A DNA stretch of 64,000 nucleotides, taken from Protula sp. h YS-2021. Lineage: Eukaryota > Annelida > Polychaeta > Sabellida > Serpulidae. A model generated the notes under the pieces. That model was not told the origin of the DNA and made no database searches. It saw nothing but the letters and a program-made list of their open reading frames with translations. This document shows positions 12,501 through 24,500 of the stretch, in pieces. The position numbers and the translations under genes were made by a program. The stretch covers positions 85,547,936 through 85,611,935 of the forward strand of contig OX457027.1 in NCBI GenBank assembly GCA_949752745.1, read 5' to 3'. Position 1 is the stretch's first letter. Each line of letters begins with the position of its first letter.

Positions 12501-15500
12501 TCAAACTTTACTCTGAGTTACAGTCAGTTAATATACTGAGCACACTGTCTAATCAAAACTGAATGCTGTGAGCAATCCGTCGTTCGTAATCCAGCAAATG
12601 CCGTTTTCAAAGATCGCGCACAATTGTGGCAATTCTAATTGACTTGCGTGTGCATACTGGCGGCCGGGGTGGGATGGGGGACGAATATCGACCGTAACTA
12701 CTTAATACCTGCAACTCCAGTAGGCCGTTAACTCCTAATAGCATCTACTCTGAAAAGCTACATGTAACCCGATAATCCAAGTGAAGCCAGAGCCAATATC
12801 CGCAGTTACTTAATACCAGCGACTCCGGTAGGCTGTTAAGGAAAGCTACGTGCAACCGGTAATCCAAGCGTATTTGAAAATGGACTACATGAAAAATACC
12901 GAAAATAACTTGTATAAGTAATCGCGGGGGGGGGGGGGGGGGGGAGGGGGGATAATCTCTTGGGGAATAGTGCTGCGGGGGAATCATCCTGGGGGGGGAT
13001 GATTCCTTAGGAGCAGGGCTGGTAAAAATTTCGAAATTTTTAAAAATTTCATGAAATTTGAAATTTTTGAAATATTTCAGAAATATTGAAATTTTTGAAA
13101 TCTTTCAAAGCACTTAGAAAAAAACACACATTTCCAGGCTGTGCGTAATATCTGTTCCTTTAATTTAACAAATACCACCGTCAAAAATGCATACACAGTT
13201 AAAATGACTGAATCTCATACCGGTTAAACGCATAAATCGGTTGATTGCATAAAATTATGTATTTTTAACCTTATAATTGTATGCCGCTTTATGGTAAAAT
13301 CGGATAAAGGCAAAGCTTTTTCTCGTTCAAATGGGAAACACCGTTTAATTGCACAATTAGGAGTGACTATTCAAACAGTGCTAAACTTGAAGCAAACTCA
13401 CTCACGGGAGTGAGTTGCTCCCTGTTTGTTTAGCTAACATGTTGTATGCTATATTTGTGACCTATTGTGTACATATCCGACCTCTTTCTCCTGTGCCATT
13501 AACAGTGAGTCCCCTTGCAGCAGTTACTATAAACTCTCCTGCCCCCCTTCCCACCCCTTAGAAACACCCGCTCAGATTACCCGGAGTAGATGTGTCAACG
13601 GTGCTATAGGCCAGCAACTGCTAGCTTTGTTACTCGAAAGTCATAGACTGCGCAGGATTTCTGTGGCTTCATTTACTGGTAGAGTTATGACAACGCGGTG
13701 TGTTAACTGACAACTTAAGATGAATGTCCGTTGATAGGTATCAGTCAGTATGTGGTATCCTTGATGTTTTATTTCTTGTTTAAAAATTTCAAAACATGTG
13801 AAATTTTTGAAATTTTTACAGTGAAATATTTCAAGAAATATTTCATTCGAAATATTTCATACCAGCCCTGCTTAGAAGTTTACAGAGACAACGCAAGTAA
13901 GATAAATCAGGGTTGAAGCGTCGTAAAATTTTCTAGTCGCCCTGCACAAAAGTTAGTCGCCCGGCGCAATTTTTGCAAACTTTACCTGAAAATACTCAGA
14001 AAAAAGTTAGTCGCCACGGGCTACAGGCACGTTGTGAAAGCTAAAGTTAGTCGTTTATTTTAACTTGTTCGATTACGAGTTTTGATTGGAAAATTAAGAT
14101 TGTTAATTTTGTTTTAACATGTGTTATCGCAACAGATGTCATTCCCTTGAGTCTTGCATAATATTTACTCCCCGCGCTCTGTCTCAAACTTAGGGGCAGT
14201 TGTGTCACTTTTATATTTGCTCTTGAGATACGCTATCAAAATTACTCCGGTATTCTAGACTCCACGGCGACGGGAGTCTTCCTTACCCCTCCTCTACACA
14301 CACATACCTCAAACCTTATTGGCCAATTACAGAACAGCGCCGGTGTGAGATGTAGAATTGACCCCCATGGAGATTTGACCCCTCGGTCAAATCAACATAG
14401 CTATCAGCCATGTAATATTGACCCCCTTTATGTAATATTGATCCTCCCCCCCTATATTTTTGTCTGTGAACATGTGCATTATTTTGTTATTTTTTGTCGC
14501 ATGGTTTTCTTAAGTTACTATTTCAAATATATGATAGTTTTGCCAAAAAATATCGCGACATAATTTTCTCTGCAGTTTTGTTGATGCCAAAATGACGAGA
14601 GGTGGGTTCAGAATGACAGGTTCTGAGAATCCTGTCCTTTTCAGTCTCGGTAATCACTCGGAGAGTCCGTATTTCTTGTGTTTATAGTGCACCGTGCCAT
14701 TCACTACACAAAATTTTGCACATTTTCTTCTAAAATTTCTTTGAGCGGCTTTTATGACTTTTTGTGGAAAAAAAACTGATGTCGGCCAACACTTGTTTCC
14801 TTCAGTATTGAGTAAGTAACTGCAATTCGAAGCATGACATGTAAATTGCAATTGCATCGCGGCATGATCGACTCTGGAAATAAAACCACAATGCATGAAA
14901 GACGTGTTCGACTCCGGCTATAGAAGTATAATGGATAAAAGAACTGTTCCCATTCCCTTTGATTGAAAGGATTCACATGGCCCTAATGGAAGATCCGGCA
15001 ATTGCAATTTCAATGCGTATCGTACATAAAACAAGTGTTCCGATTCCCTTTGATTCAGTGAATTCATATGACTGCACGGAGCGATGTGCAGTTAACGATA
15101 AGAATTGGAAAACTTAAACATTACACTAGAGGGGGGGGGGGGGGTCAAAATTACATGCCCAAAATTTTGACCCCCCCCGGTCACATCTACATATGTAGAT
15201 CTGACCGGGGGGGTGGTCAACATTTAGGGGGGGGGGGTCAAATCTACATATCACACCGGCCTCTCCCACTTTCTGTTCAGAGTAATTAATTCAGAACTTT
15301 GCTAGCTGCGCTTGCGTAAACACAAAAAAAAAATATTGCTCTCAAACTTTTAACCCCCCCTCAAAATTTTAACCCCCCCCACCCCACCCCATTGCTGTTC
15401 GAGTATCTAAATAAACGATATGCTCGCTGTTTCTAAATAATTATAGATGTATACCCGTGTACATGTAGTTGTGTGTAGACATATCAAACTATTGTAATGT

Positions 15501-18500
15501 AAATCGTTTTAACTGAGTACGATTTTATATGAAATAAAATCAATTTATCCCAACCCGTTGTTTGTATTTGTAAGGTTCTCAAAGCTAGAGACGCTACAAG
15601 GACTGCGTGGGCACGCTATATATTTAAAACCAATGGTTTAATTTTCAGGATAATGGAAGCAATAGTGCAGTTTGTTCCAGAAGTGACAGCAGTTACAACG
15701 TCTCTAATGTTCATGCACAACAGAATCATCGTCAATCAAAACCAGGTAACTTATTATCCCCCGTGTAACGGAAGTATATAGTTGTGAGCTTGCACGTCTG
15801 TCCGCATCGTCAAAACCCAACGACTCCAACATGCCTTTTCTGGTAGCTTCGATATTTGAATTAAATGCATTTTACATGGCTCTTGAAGTGGTTTTTTAAC
15901 ACAATCTACTTTTTTTTCTTGATGTGGTTTTTTCCGTTGAATCTTCTCAATAGTACGCGTGAACGTTCGTGGGCTGCTCTCCATGTTTCTGGACGTGCTT
16001 GTGTGTTTTTGTTTTTTTAGTCCCCCGCCACCGCGTAGCGCGGAGCGGGGGACGATAGTATTCGGGTCTGTCCGTCCGTCCGCGTCCGTCTGGCGACACT
16101 TGAAAGCACAGGTTTGTGCACGCGATATCTCAGCCGCTATTCAACCCTGGCTTTTGATTTTTGGTACAGTGAAAATATATATATTGAAGTTGTGCGACGT
16201 CGCATTATTTTTCGATTCGACCAAAAAACGACGAAGTGGCGACTTGTTGAAAATAGGCAATGTTTTAGCATTTCTGTTGCCTACGGTGCAACTTTGTGCA
16301 CGCGATAACTTGTTTGTTTGTTTTTTTTTTATCTTTTTTATTTATTTATTTATTCTTTTTTAGATTCCACCCGGAAAAAGTCGTTTTTGTGTATTAAAAT
16401 TATGAAAAAGTTACGTTCAGAAACAAAGTTCTTCATTTTATGGCCTAACAGTATTCGTTTCCGAGTTTTTTCTGTTTCTTTGTTTGGTAACTCGGCTGGG
16501 TCATGTCCTTGGACATGCTTGTTAATATTACTTTAACACTGGTATGCATTTGTCTACACGATTTTGCCAAAGTCTCCGAAGTGTTGTTTATGTGAGTGAC
16601 CTCTTAGGGTGATTAGATTTTCATGAGGTCACAAAAGGTCACTACGAGACTTTGAACTTCAGATTCTATATTATCGCTTACCATTAATGCTGTCATCATT
16701 ATTAACATCCCTTAGCGTTGATTTGAAGTTATCTTATGTATGCATTTGTTGACACATTTCTATTTTTACTGTAGTCTGTACGTGTGATGTTTATATTCAA
16801 AGCGGACGGAAAATTAGACCTAATGTGATGTGATTGATGTGTCTTCTGTGGTTGTTTCCGATATGGATAATCCGAACAAAATGGTTCGGTCCCAACCATT
16901 TTATCAGAAGTTTATTTAATTTATTAAACGAGTTTATCCGAACACCATACGGACATATCCGGACACGTTTTTTTTCTGTTCTATTGACTTAACCATTTAA
17001 ACCAGTCAACCCAATTGATAAAAGCAGTCGTCCGCCTTCTTTAAAATTCATTTTTTAGCACGGTCAAATTTTGTCGGTGGGCTATCCCCACCGCTTGTGG
17101 GGTACCCGTCGAGCGTTATGTGTGTAAACAATTTTTCAAAATCCTACTCTTCTGACGTTTCTGGTATGATTATTTTGAAATTTAGTAGGAATGTTCTTCG
17201 GGGAATCCACCACTCAGCTTGTATTTTTATTATCACCCCGACCAAAGGGAGACATGATGTTTGTACATTCTGTGTGTGTGTGTGTCAGTCTGTTGTGGAA
17301 AAAATGTGTGTAAGATATCTCGATGAAAGGTAGGATAGACTTCAAACATGGTCTGTTTATTATTTGGGGGGGGGGGGGGGGAGAGAACTTTTGACGCATA
17401 TTTCGTTATTAGGGAAGGCGTATGACGTCATAACGTGAGAATCTATAACGGCTGCAACTTCACTTACGATGCAATTACCTACCATATCGTTGGCTATAAG
17501 GGCTAGGGTTGAGTCATACCTACATGAGATGGTCGAGTGGGGGGGGGGGGGGGGGGTGGGGAGAGGGGTGTTGGTTGGTAAAAGTAGTTTGTAACTACAA
17601 CCTAAGTGGAACCTTTTTGTAGTGACCAAAAAAAAAAACGTATGGTAAAACCTACCTGTCTTGACCACCTTCCAAATCCGGATAAAATGTATATTTTTTG
17701 GACTAAAAGACGATCATTGGGTGCCTCGATGATCTTGAACTCGGCCAAGATCACGTGTAGAATCGAAAGTGGTCTATTATCTGGGAAACGATCAGCGATT
17801 TTGATCTTTTTCTCGACCTAAAAGATGTCACATAAGAGATACCTGGGTCACCTTGGCCCTTACGGTTAAGGTGAAAACCGGAAGTTGACCATTGTCTCGA
17901 AAATGTTTAGAAGTAGAGCAATTGTGAGCTCACTTGGGAGCTGTTGGGCGTAAAATACGTTCATCATTATCTCGGATACGTTTTTAGCTCATTTTCAACC
18001 CTTGTCGCTTAAAAGTCTATATACAAGAGATATCTGGATCTCGGTCGAAGTCGAAAACTGGAAGTTGACCATTTCTTCGAGAATGGTTAGAGATTGAGCA
18101 TTTTGAGTTCATTTTCGATCCTTTGGGCCTAAACGACTTTGCATAAGATGTGCCTGGGTGACATTGACCTTCTCTGTCACGGTAAAGGTCAAATAACGTA
18201 AGTTGAGCATTATCTCGAAAACGGTTAGAGATACAGCGATTTGAGCTCATTTTCGATCCTTAGGGCCTAAACAGCGATTTGAACTCATTTTCGATCCTTA
18301 GGGCCTAAAGGACGATACATACTAGGTAAATAGGTATGCTTGACCTTCTGGTTCAATGTCAAGAATCGGAAGTTGGCCATTATCTCGAAAACGGTTAGAG
18401 ATCGACCGATGCTGAGCTAATTTTCGACTGTTTGGGCCAAAAAGACGATAAGAGGTGAATTGATGACCTTGACCTCGTTCGGGAATTGTGCAAGTGGGTC

Positions 18501-21500
18501 ATTCCGCCTTCGAGTGGAATTCGGTCTTAGTTTATGTTTACTTTGTTGTAGTGGTTTCTTGCACAGTTCAGTGCAAGCTTGGGATTAATAATCAAGCAAA
18601 TATTGCTGCATCCCTCTAATATGCTGAAATATTGGATTGGTTGAATTGGAAGCAATATTGCACTCGGTTGCAGACTTGTGCAATATTCCCTTCCATTACA
18701 CTAATAAACCCAGTAAATTACAGTAAATATTCGTTACTTCGAACAAGCTGGGAACCTGCGAAATTGTTCGAACTAACCGATATTTGGCTTCAGATTTTTT
18801 TCACATCAGCAAAGGTATGGGTGTTAGGAGGTGAGCTGTAATCGACACACAAATGAAAAACGCTTGATCTTAGAACAGTTGTTTATTGCAAATAACTACC
18901 TACAGAAAGTTAAAAATTTACAAGATTATAAAAATGCAATCGTGATGAGTGCTAATTGCAACTATCAATGATCGTCACTTACAAAGGAATTGATGTCATC
19001 AGGAGTGAGTCGTCACAGTTTGCATTCAAATTGTATCTCCTGCGAATGTGGATTCACGATGAACGCCGTTGTTTAATGCCTTTGTTGTGTCGTGATCTGT
19101 GGCACAATCAGTCGTGTTTGAGTGGTTCTTTATTACAAATAAGCACAAAAGATAAATCACCATTGATGTTCAGTCATTTCTTGAGTAATTTTTGAGTCAA
19201 AACAAAACATATAATAAAATGGCCACTTTTCACTTTGTTCGAATTAACCGGTATATTCGTTAATTCGAATTTTTTGGTATAAATATGTAGTAAAAAAAGT
19301 TGGGACCGGGCACTTTTGTTCGAATTATGCAATAATTCGAATTAACCGATTTCGAAGTAACGAATTGTAAAGATAAGCATAGTATTTCCGGAGAGAAAGT
19401 TGAAAGCATTGTAACCGGTTTCATTAATGGCAAAAAATAAAAGTTATAACACAGTTTTAACTGACTTTTAATTGAAAAAACAACTTCAAACAAAATTATA
19501 CAAATCATACCATTGTTATAATAGTGAAGTAAATATCAAAATACCGGAGGAGGGAAAATTATCACGGGGAAGTGGGTGTCAAAATTTTAAATCCAGAATT
19601 TCTAGGAAGGTGTTGTTCCATATTCCATCTCGCACTGGTATGCTTTGAGTCTCAAGAAAAAAACTGCAACAGCTTGAAGCGAGAACGTTACTTTTAAACT
19701 CTTGATATTTTGCAAGCGTCTCTAGCTACTTAAAAATAAAACGACTGCGATTGGGATCATGATTTATCTCGTGTTAAATCAACTGGTACATGCATACAAT
19801 TTTTGACACAATTCAAATTTACTGTCACTACACACAACTACAATATATATATATTGGTGTAAGGGGAGGGGTGGTGGGTGTTAAAAGCAGTCCGATTTTT
19901 GCGTTCTAATGCATTCGCCGCCAGCAAGCTAGTTGGTGTGATCTGTCACACCGGAGATGAGACGGGGTTTAAATAGACAGAGGGGGGCGTGTGAGGGGCT
20001 CGGTGCCTGCTGCTAGGGGATTACTCAGGAGTGAGCATGCAAGCAAGAACATCTGTAAAATAAACATAGAGGCCATAATTCGGCCTGCTATCGCGTTCGC
20101 CGGTAGTGTGCCCCCACTCCCGCAGACAGGGAGGCGGGAACAAAAAACATGTTTAAACACAATTAACAAATAAACACTTAATTGTCCATTAAACTCTTGA
20201 TATTTTGCAAGCGTCTCTAGCTACTTAAAAATAAAACGACTGCGATTGGGATCATGATTTATCTCGTGTTAAATCAACTGGTACATGCATACAATTTTTG
20301 ACACAATTCAAATTTACTGTCCAAAGGATCCCAATCGTTATTGAGGGAAGTAGTGGTCGGACAGATTTTGGTAAGGTTTAATGTGAACCCATTTTTAACG
20401 CGATGATTCTAGAACAAGTCTTACGCGTGGCCAATGGAACCGACAGGTACTGTTGGTACGCGTCCGATTTCCAGTCCCCTTGCGTTTTAATAATATAGGT
20501 TGGTAAGCCACACGAAAAGGCAAATGATGCACCACCCCGTCGAAACGAATGCCCACTGTAGTCCTCTGCTTTGAGACCGACTTGGGTGAGTAGGGTACGC
20601 AGTGTGTTGACAAAAAGACTGTGTGTCAAGGGGACAGTGCTGGCACCTTTGCGGAAGGAGAACAGGGGGGCGTTGCTGTCAAGATGGACCATGTCCAGGT
20701 GTTTCGACATGGCCGTTACTGGACATAGGACGGATCCAGGGATAAATGGAATGGGAACTTCTAATCTCCTGTCGAAATTCTGCAACGTTTTTGTATGCTT
20801 CACGGAGATGACACCTCCCTCGGTACTCGTGGTATAGTCCTCTCTGCAGAGGTCTTTCCTGCAGTCGTGGCTGCACGACGTCCTTGTGAGGAGGGTTGAT
20901 TTTCGAAAGTAACAGAAGAAAGCCACTAGGCATGCAGCCCAAAAACAACACTGAAACGAGTCTTGAAGTGTTAGGACGTTGTGCAGACGTTGTAGAATAG
21001 CAATTGTGATGGGCAGTTTCTGCTTGGGTTGCGTACCTTTGGTGTGGACAATGCCTTTTAGCGTCGTTGATAGGACGAAATTATCGTCCGTAGGGCTTGG
21101 ATATCCAAGCTCCAGGTGGAGCACGCGTATTCCTGCTAAATAACACCGTATGGACTGTGGTCTCAGCGTTCTTGCCAAAAAAGCACTAAAACGGGCGACA
21201 GTTATTTTGCTCGCGGGCACGGGTGTATATCTGTAGTAAGCGCAAAACCGCAAGAACGTATCTCTGTGGGTCCTGTAGGCAGACTTGGTCGCTTCTGAGA
21301 ACGCAGCACGACGATAAGCTCTTAATTCGCCATCCAGTATGGCCTCTTGCTGAACCACTCCTGTATAATGAAATTAAACGACGCTTGTGACATATTATTC
21401 GACATTTTTTCCATGTGCACTCGGTGTGCCACGTACGTTGCGTGGGGTAGCAAATGTAAACGGCTAATTGAGTCGGCAAGTTTATTGTTATTTGTAGAAA

Positions 21501-24500
21501 TATACTTTGCTCGTATCCGAATATTGAAAATGGCACAAGTCATTAGCATGTCCCTCAGAATGTCACTGCCTTGCTTATTCCGAATGGCGAATCTATTTAG
21601 TGCATGGAGAGTTGTTGTGTTATCCGTATATAGCAGAACAACCGAGTTACACAGGGTGGGGCCCCATCTATGGATTGCTAGCGCAGCCGCAGCCAGTTCC
21701 TTTATGTTAATATGTGCAGTATTGAGTTCCTTAAAATCGCTCGCCCAGCGTGTATATAGCCAATCGGTAACGCGTGATTCCTTAACTAGGGCCGCTGCCC
21801 CAGCAACGCCGCTGGAATCTGTCACAATGTATGCAGCTTCGGGCCTCGCCTTGCGGAGAAAACAGGACGTGCCATTGAAGTAAATGCATAAATCGAGAAT
21901 AGCCTGTAGCGACAGCTTTAAATCACGGGAGACGCGAGCGCGATGATTCTGCTTTCTAAGTTTGCTCATCTGGTCAATGAGCCGGCGGAGGGCGGGTCTC
22001 ACTGAATGGATAACCGACGCAACCCAGTTTAGGCGACCTATAAGCACCTGAAATTCACGCTTTGTAGCGGTTCTGTTTTTGCTTCCCCACTCCCTAAGGG
22101 TACGAACGACGTCCGTGAGCTTCTGATTGGGGATGGAAAGTATTCCGGATTCCGAGTCAATGTTAATACCTAGAAAAGTGATGTTTTTGGAGGGGGAGAC
22201 ACACTTATCCCAACTTATTGTAAAGCCCAGGTTCTGTAGGAGTTGGAGCAATATGTCCATCGCTTGTCTACATTCTTGTTCTGTTGCTGCGCATATGAAG
22301 AAGTCGTCTAGGAAACAAATTATGGCCTGTAATCCCCGGCGATTCATCATTCGAACGACGGACTGGGTAATTTTATGAAAAGCTCCAACGCTCAGGGACG
22401 CACCGAAGGGTAAACGAGTGTCTACTAAGTACGTATAATCTTTATCTTCCCTGAAGCGCCATTTTAGCCCCGTAGCTCGCCTCGAGTCTATGCTAATCGC
22501 AGCGTGCCGATAAGCATTTTTAAGGTCCACTTTCGCCATGTACCAGCCTTTATCGATCATATTAACAGCAGAGTCTACCGTAACAAAAGTGTGTTTTTCA
22601 GGATTCGCATGACTGTTTAAACTTAGGCCGTCGGGTTGGGAGCAGTCGTGAATAAGGCGAATGGAACCATCTTCTTTTACAACGCATGAAATGGGGCTAA
22701 CTATTTCTGGTTCATAATCAACTTTTACATATCTTCCCATGTCGATTTCCTTCTGGATTTGTTCTTCAACTTTTGTACGATACACTGTCTCAGCTTTTTT
22801 GCTATTCGGGAGGTTAACTTTCGTAAGAGGTACACCGGGTGTTATAATGTCAAAACCTTCTGAAATTCCGTTAGCCAGGTAGACGAGATCGGGGTCGTTT
22901 TGCAGTTCTGTAAGCCATGTGTCCATGTTATCTTTAAGCGGGCTAGAGACGCTTCCAACTCAGTGCTTGTGCTCGGGGTGCCGTTTATGGCAACCCTGGA
23001 TAATGCAGACATGAGCAAATTTACAGTCGCGGTACAGGCACCCCTTAGTTGTTTGGAAGTTTTTGCAAATTTCGGAACCACTAGCGGGGTCGATGGGTGC
23101 TTTTGTGCGGGGTGCCGTTGGGGCGTTACGGGTGGGTCGTGTGCGTGGGCCCAGGTCCGACGACAGGTATTTGAGACCGAGGTGAAAACTATCCTCACCC
23201 CATGCAATTTGTCCGGCTGCTTGTTGGATGCGATACTCCTGGTCCAGCAACATGACGCGCTCACGAGGGTATGTTTGCAAGTACTCTCCCATTTTTATCA
23301 GGTACTTGAGGTGCCCTAATATCGCCGGTAGTGTGCACAGGAGTTGCCCGGAACGTAACAGTTGGGCCAGGATGCGCGAAGCACCAACAAGGTATTGTGA
23401 AACGGAGATGTCAGTGGGACTAGGCTTAGGCGCGCGAGGCTGTGTGAGGATGCGAGCGTTACCGAGTTGTATGACGTCCTCCTCGTGTGGGCTAGGACGA
23501 GTCCACAAAAATCTTGCACGAGTAGGGCTTTTACCGTACCTGCAGGGCGGCCATCGAGCCATGGGTCGTGTGTCGTTTCGCCGGCTTGTGCTTGTTGCAG
23601 TACATTGTCTGCCTCCTGTACTGACTTAAGGAGATCCTCTATATTCTGGTCTCTAAGCGTTGTGGCTGTTGCTGGGGCAGCGGACGGGAGTGTCCCAGCT
23701 TTCTCCGCGGGAATGCTGTCAGACGCTGTTGAATTCCCGTCGTCTGGCGATTTAAGCTGCTGTATAACTTTGGTCAGCGCGATAGTTTGACCCGTGGTTA
23801 ATTTAAGCTTTGCGATTGAACTAGAGTCTGTTTCCGCGAGCTGCTCGAGGTCATCCAATTCCTCCTTAATAAGCTTATCGATCGTACTTTGGCGTACCTT
23901 ACGTTCGAGCAAGTAGCTAGTAAACTGCTCAATGTTTGCTTCCATTTTTTTATGTTTAATTATTTGCCAAAGCACAAAGAAAAGAAAAAGAAATTATCGC
24001 TTTCCGACAGTAAATTGTCACCATAGGCACAGTTATTGTTTTCGTCACAATATCCTTTCAAACTATCCAATTTTGCTCGTTATTTGATTTCGTCACAATA
24101 AAACTCTCAGTCAGGCTTATTATTTCGTCACAGAACCATTTTATCGCAGTATATTTTTACAACTTTATTGTGTTAAAAGCAGTCCGATTTTTGCGTTCTA
24201 ATGCATTCGCCGCCAGCAAGCTAGTTGGTGTGATCTGTCACACCGGAGATGAGACGGGGTTTAAATAGACAGAGGGGGGCGTGTGAGGGGCTCGGTGCCT
24301 GCTGCTAGGGGATTACTCAGGAGTGAGCATGCAAGCAAGAACATCTGTAAAATAAACATAGAGGCCATAATTCGGCCTGCTATCGCGTTCGCCGGTAGTG
24401 TGCCCCCACTCCCGCAGACAGGGAGGCGGGAACAAAAAACATGTTTAAACACAATTAACAAATAAACACTTAATTGTCCAATAAAAGTGAATCTTTAGAA

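Larger units (their letters stand above)
19694..24480 (-). mobile_element. Ngaro-type tyrosine-recombinase retrotransposon, near complete
   Basis: This 4787-bp element lies antisense in intron 2 of the ZCCHC14-type gene. Read on its own strand the order is A1 (24480-24170), gag-like frame, RT/RNase H, tyrosine recombinase, B1 (20321-20189), A2 (20188-19878), about 51 bp, then B2 (19826-19694). A1 and A2 are both 311 bp and B1 and B2 both 133 bp, apparently identical within each pair. This split-direct-repeat plan with a recombinase in place of an integrase is the hallmark of Ngaro-group elements, which copy through a circular DNA and make no target duplication. The identical repeats suggest recent insertion. 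A frame break in the gag-like region is the only visible damage. Confidence 0.92.

Noticed and set aside
16318..16536. Hydrophobic frame starting in poly-T
   Set aside because: A low-complexity artefact of a T-rich run joined to a dispersed repeat.
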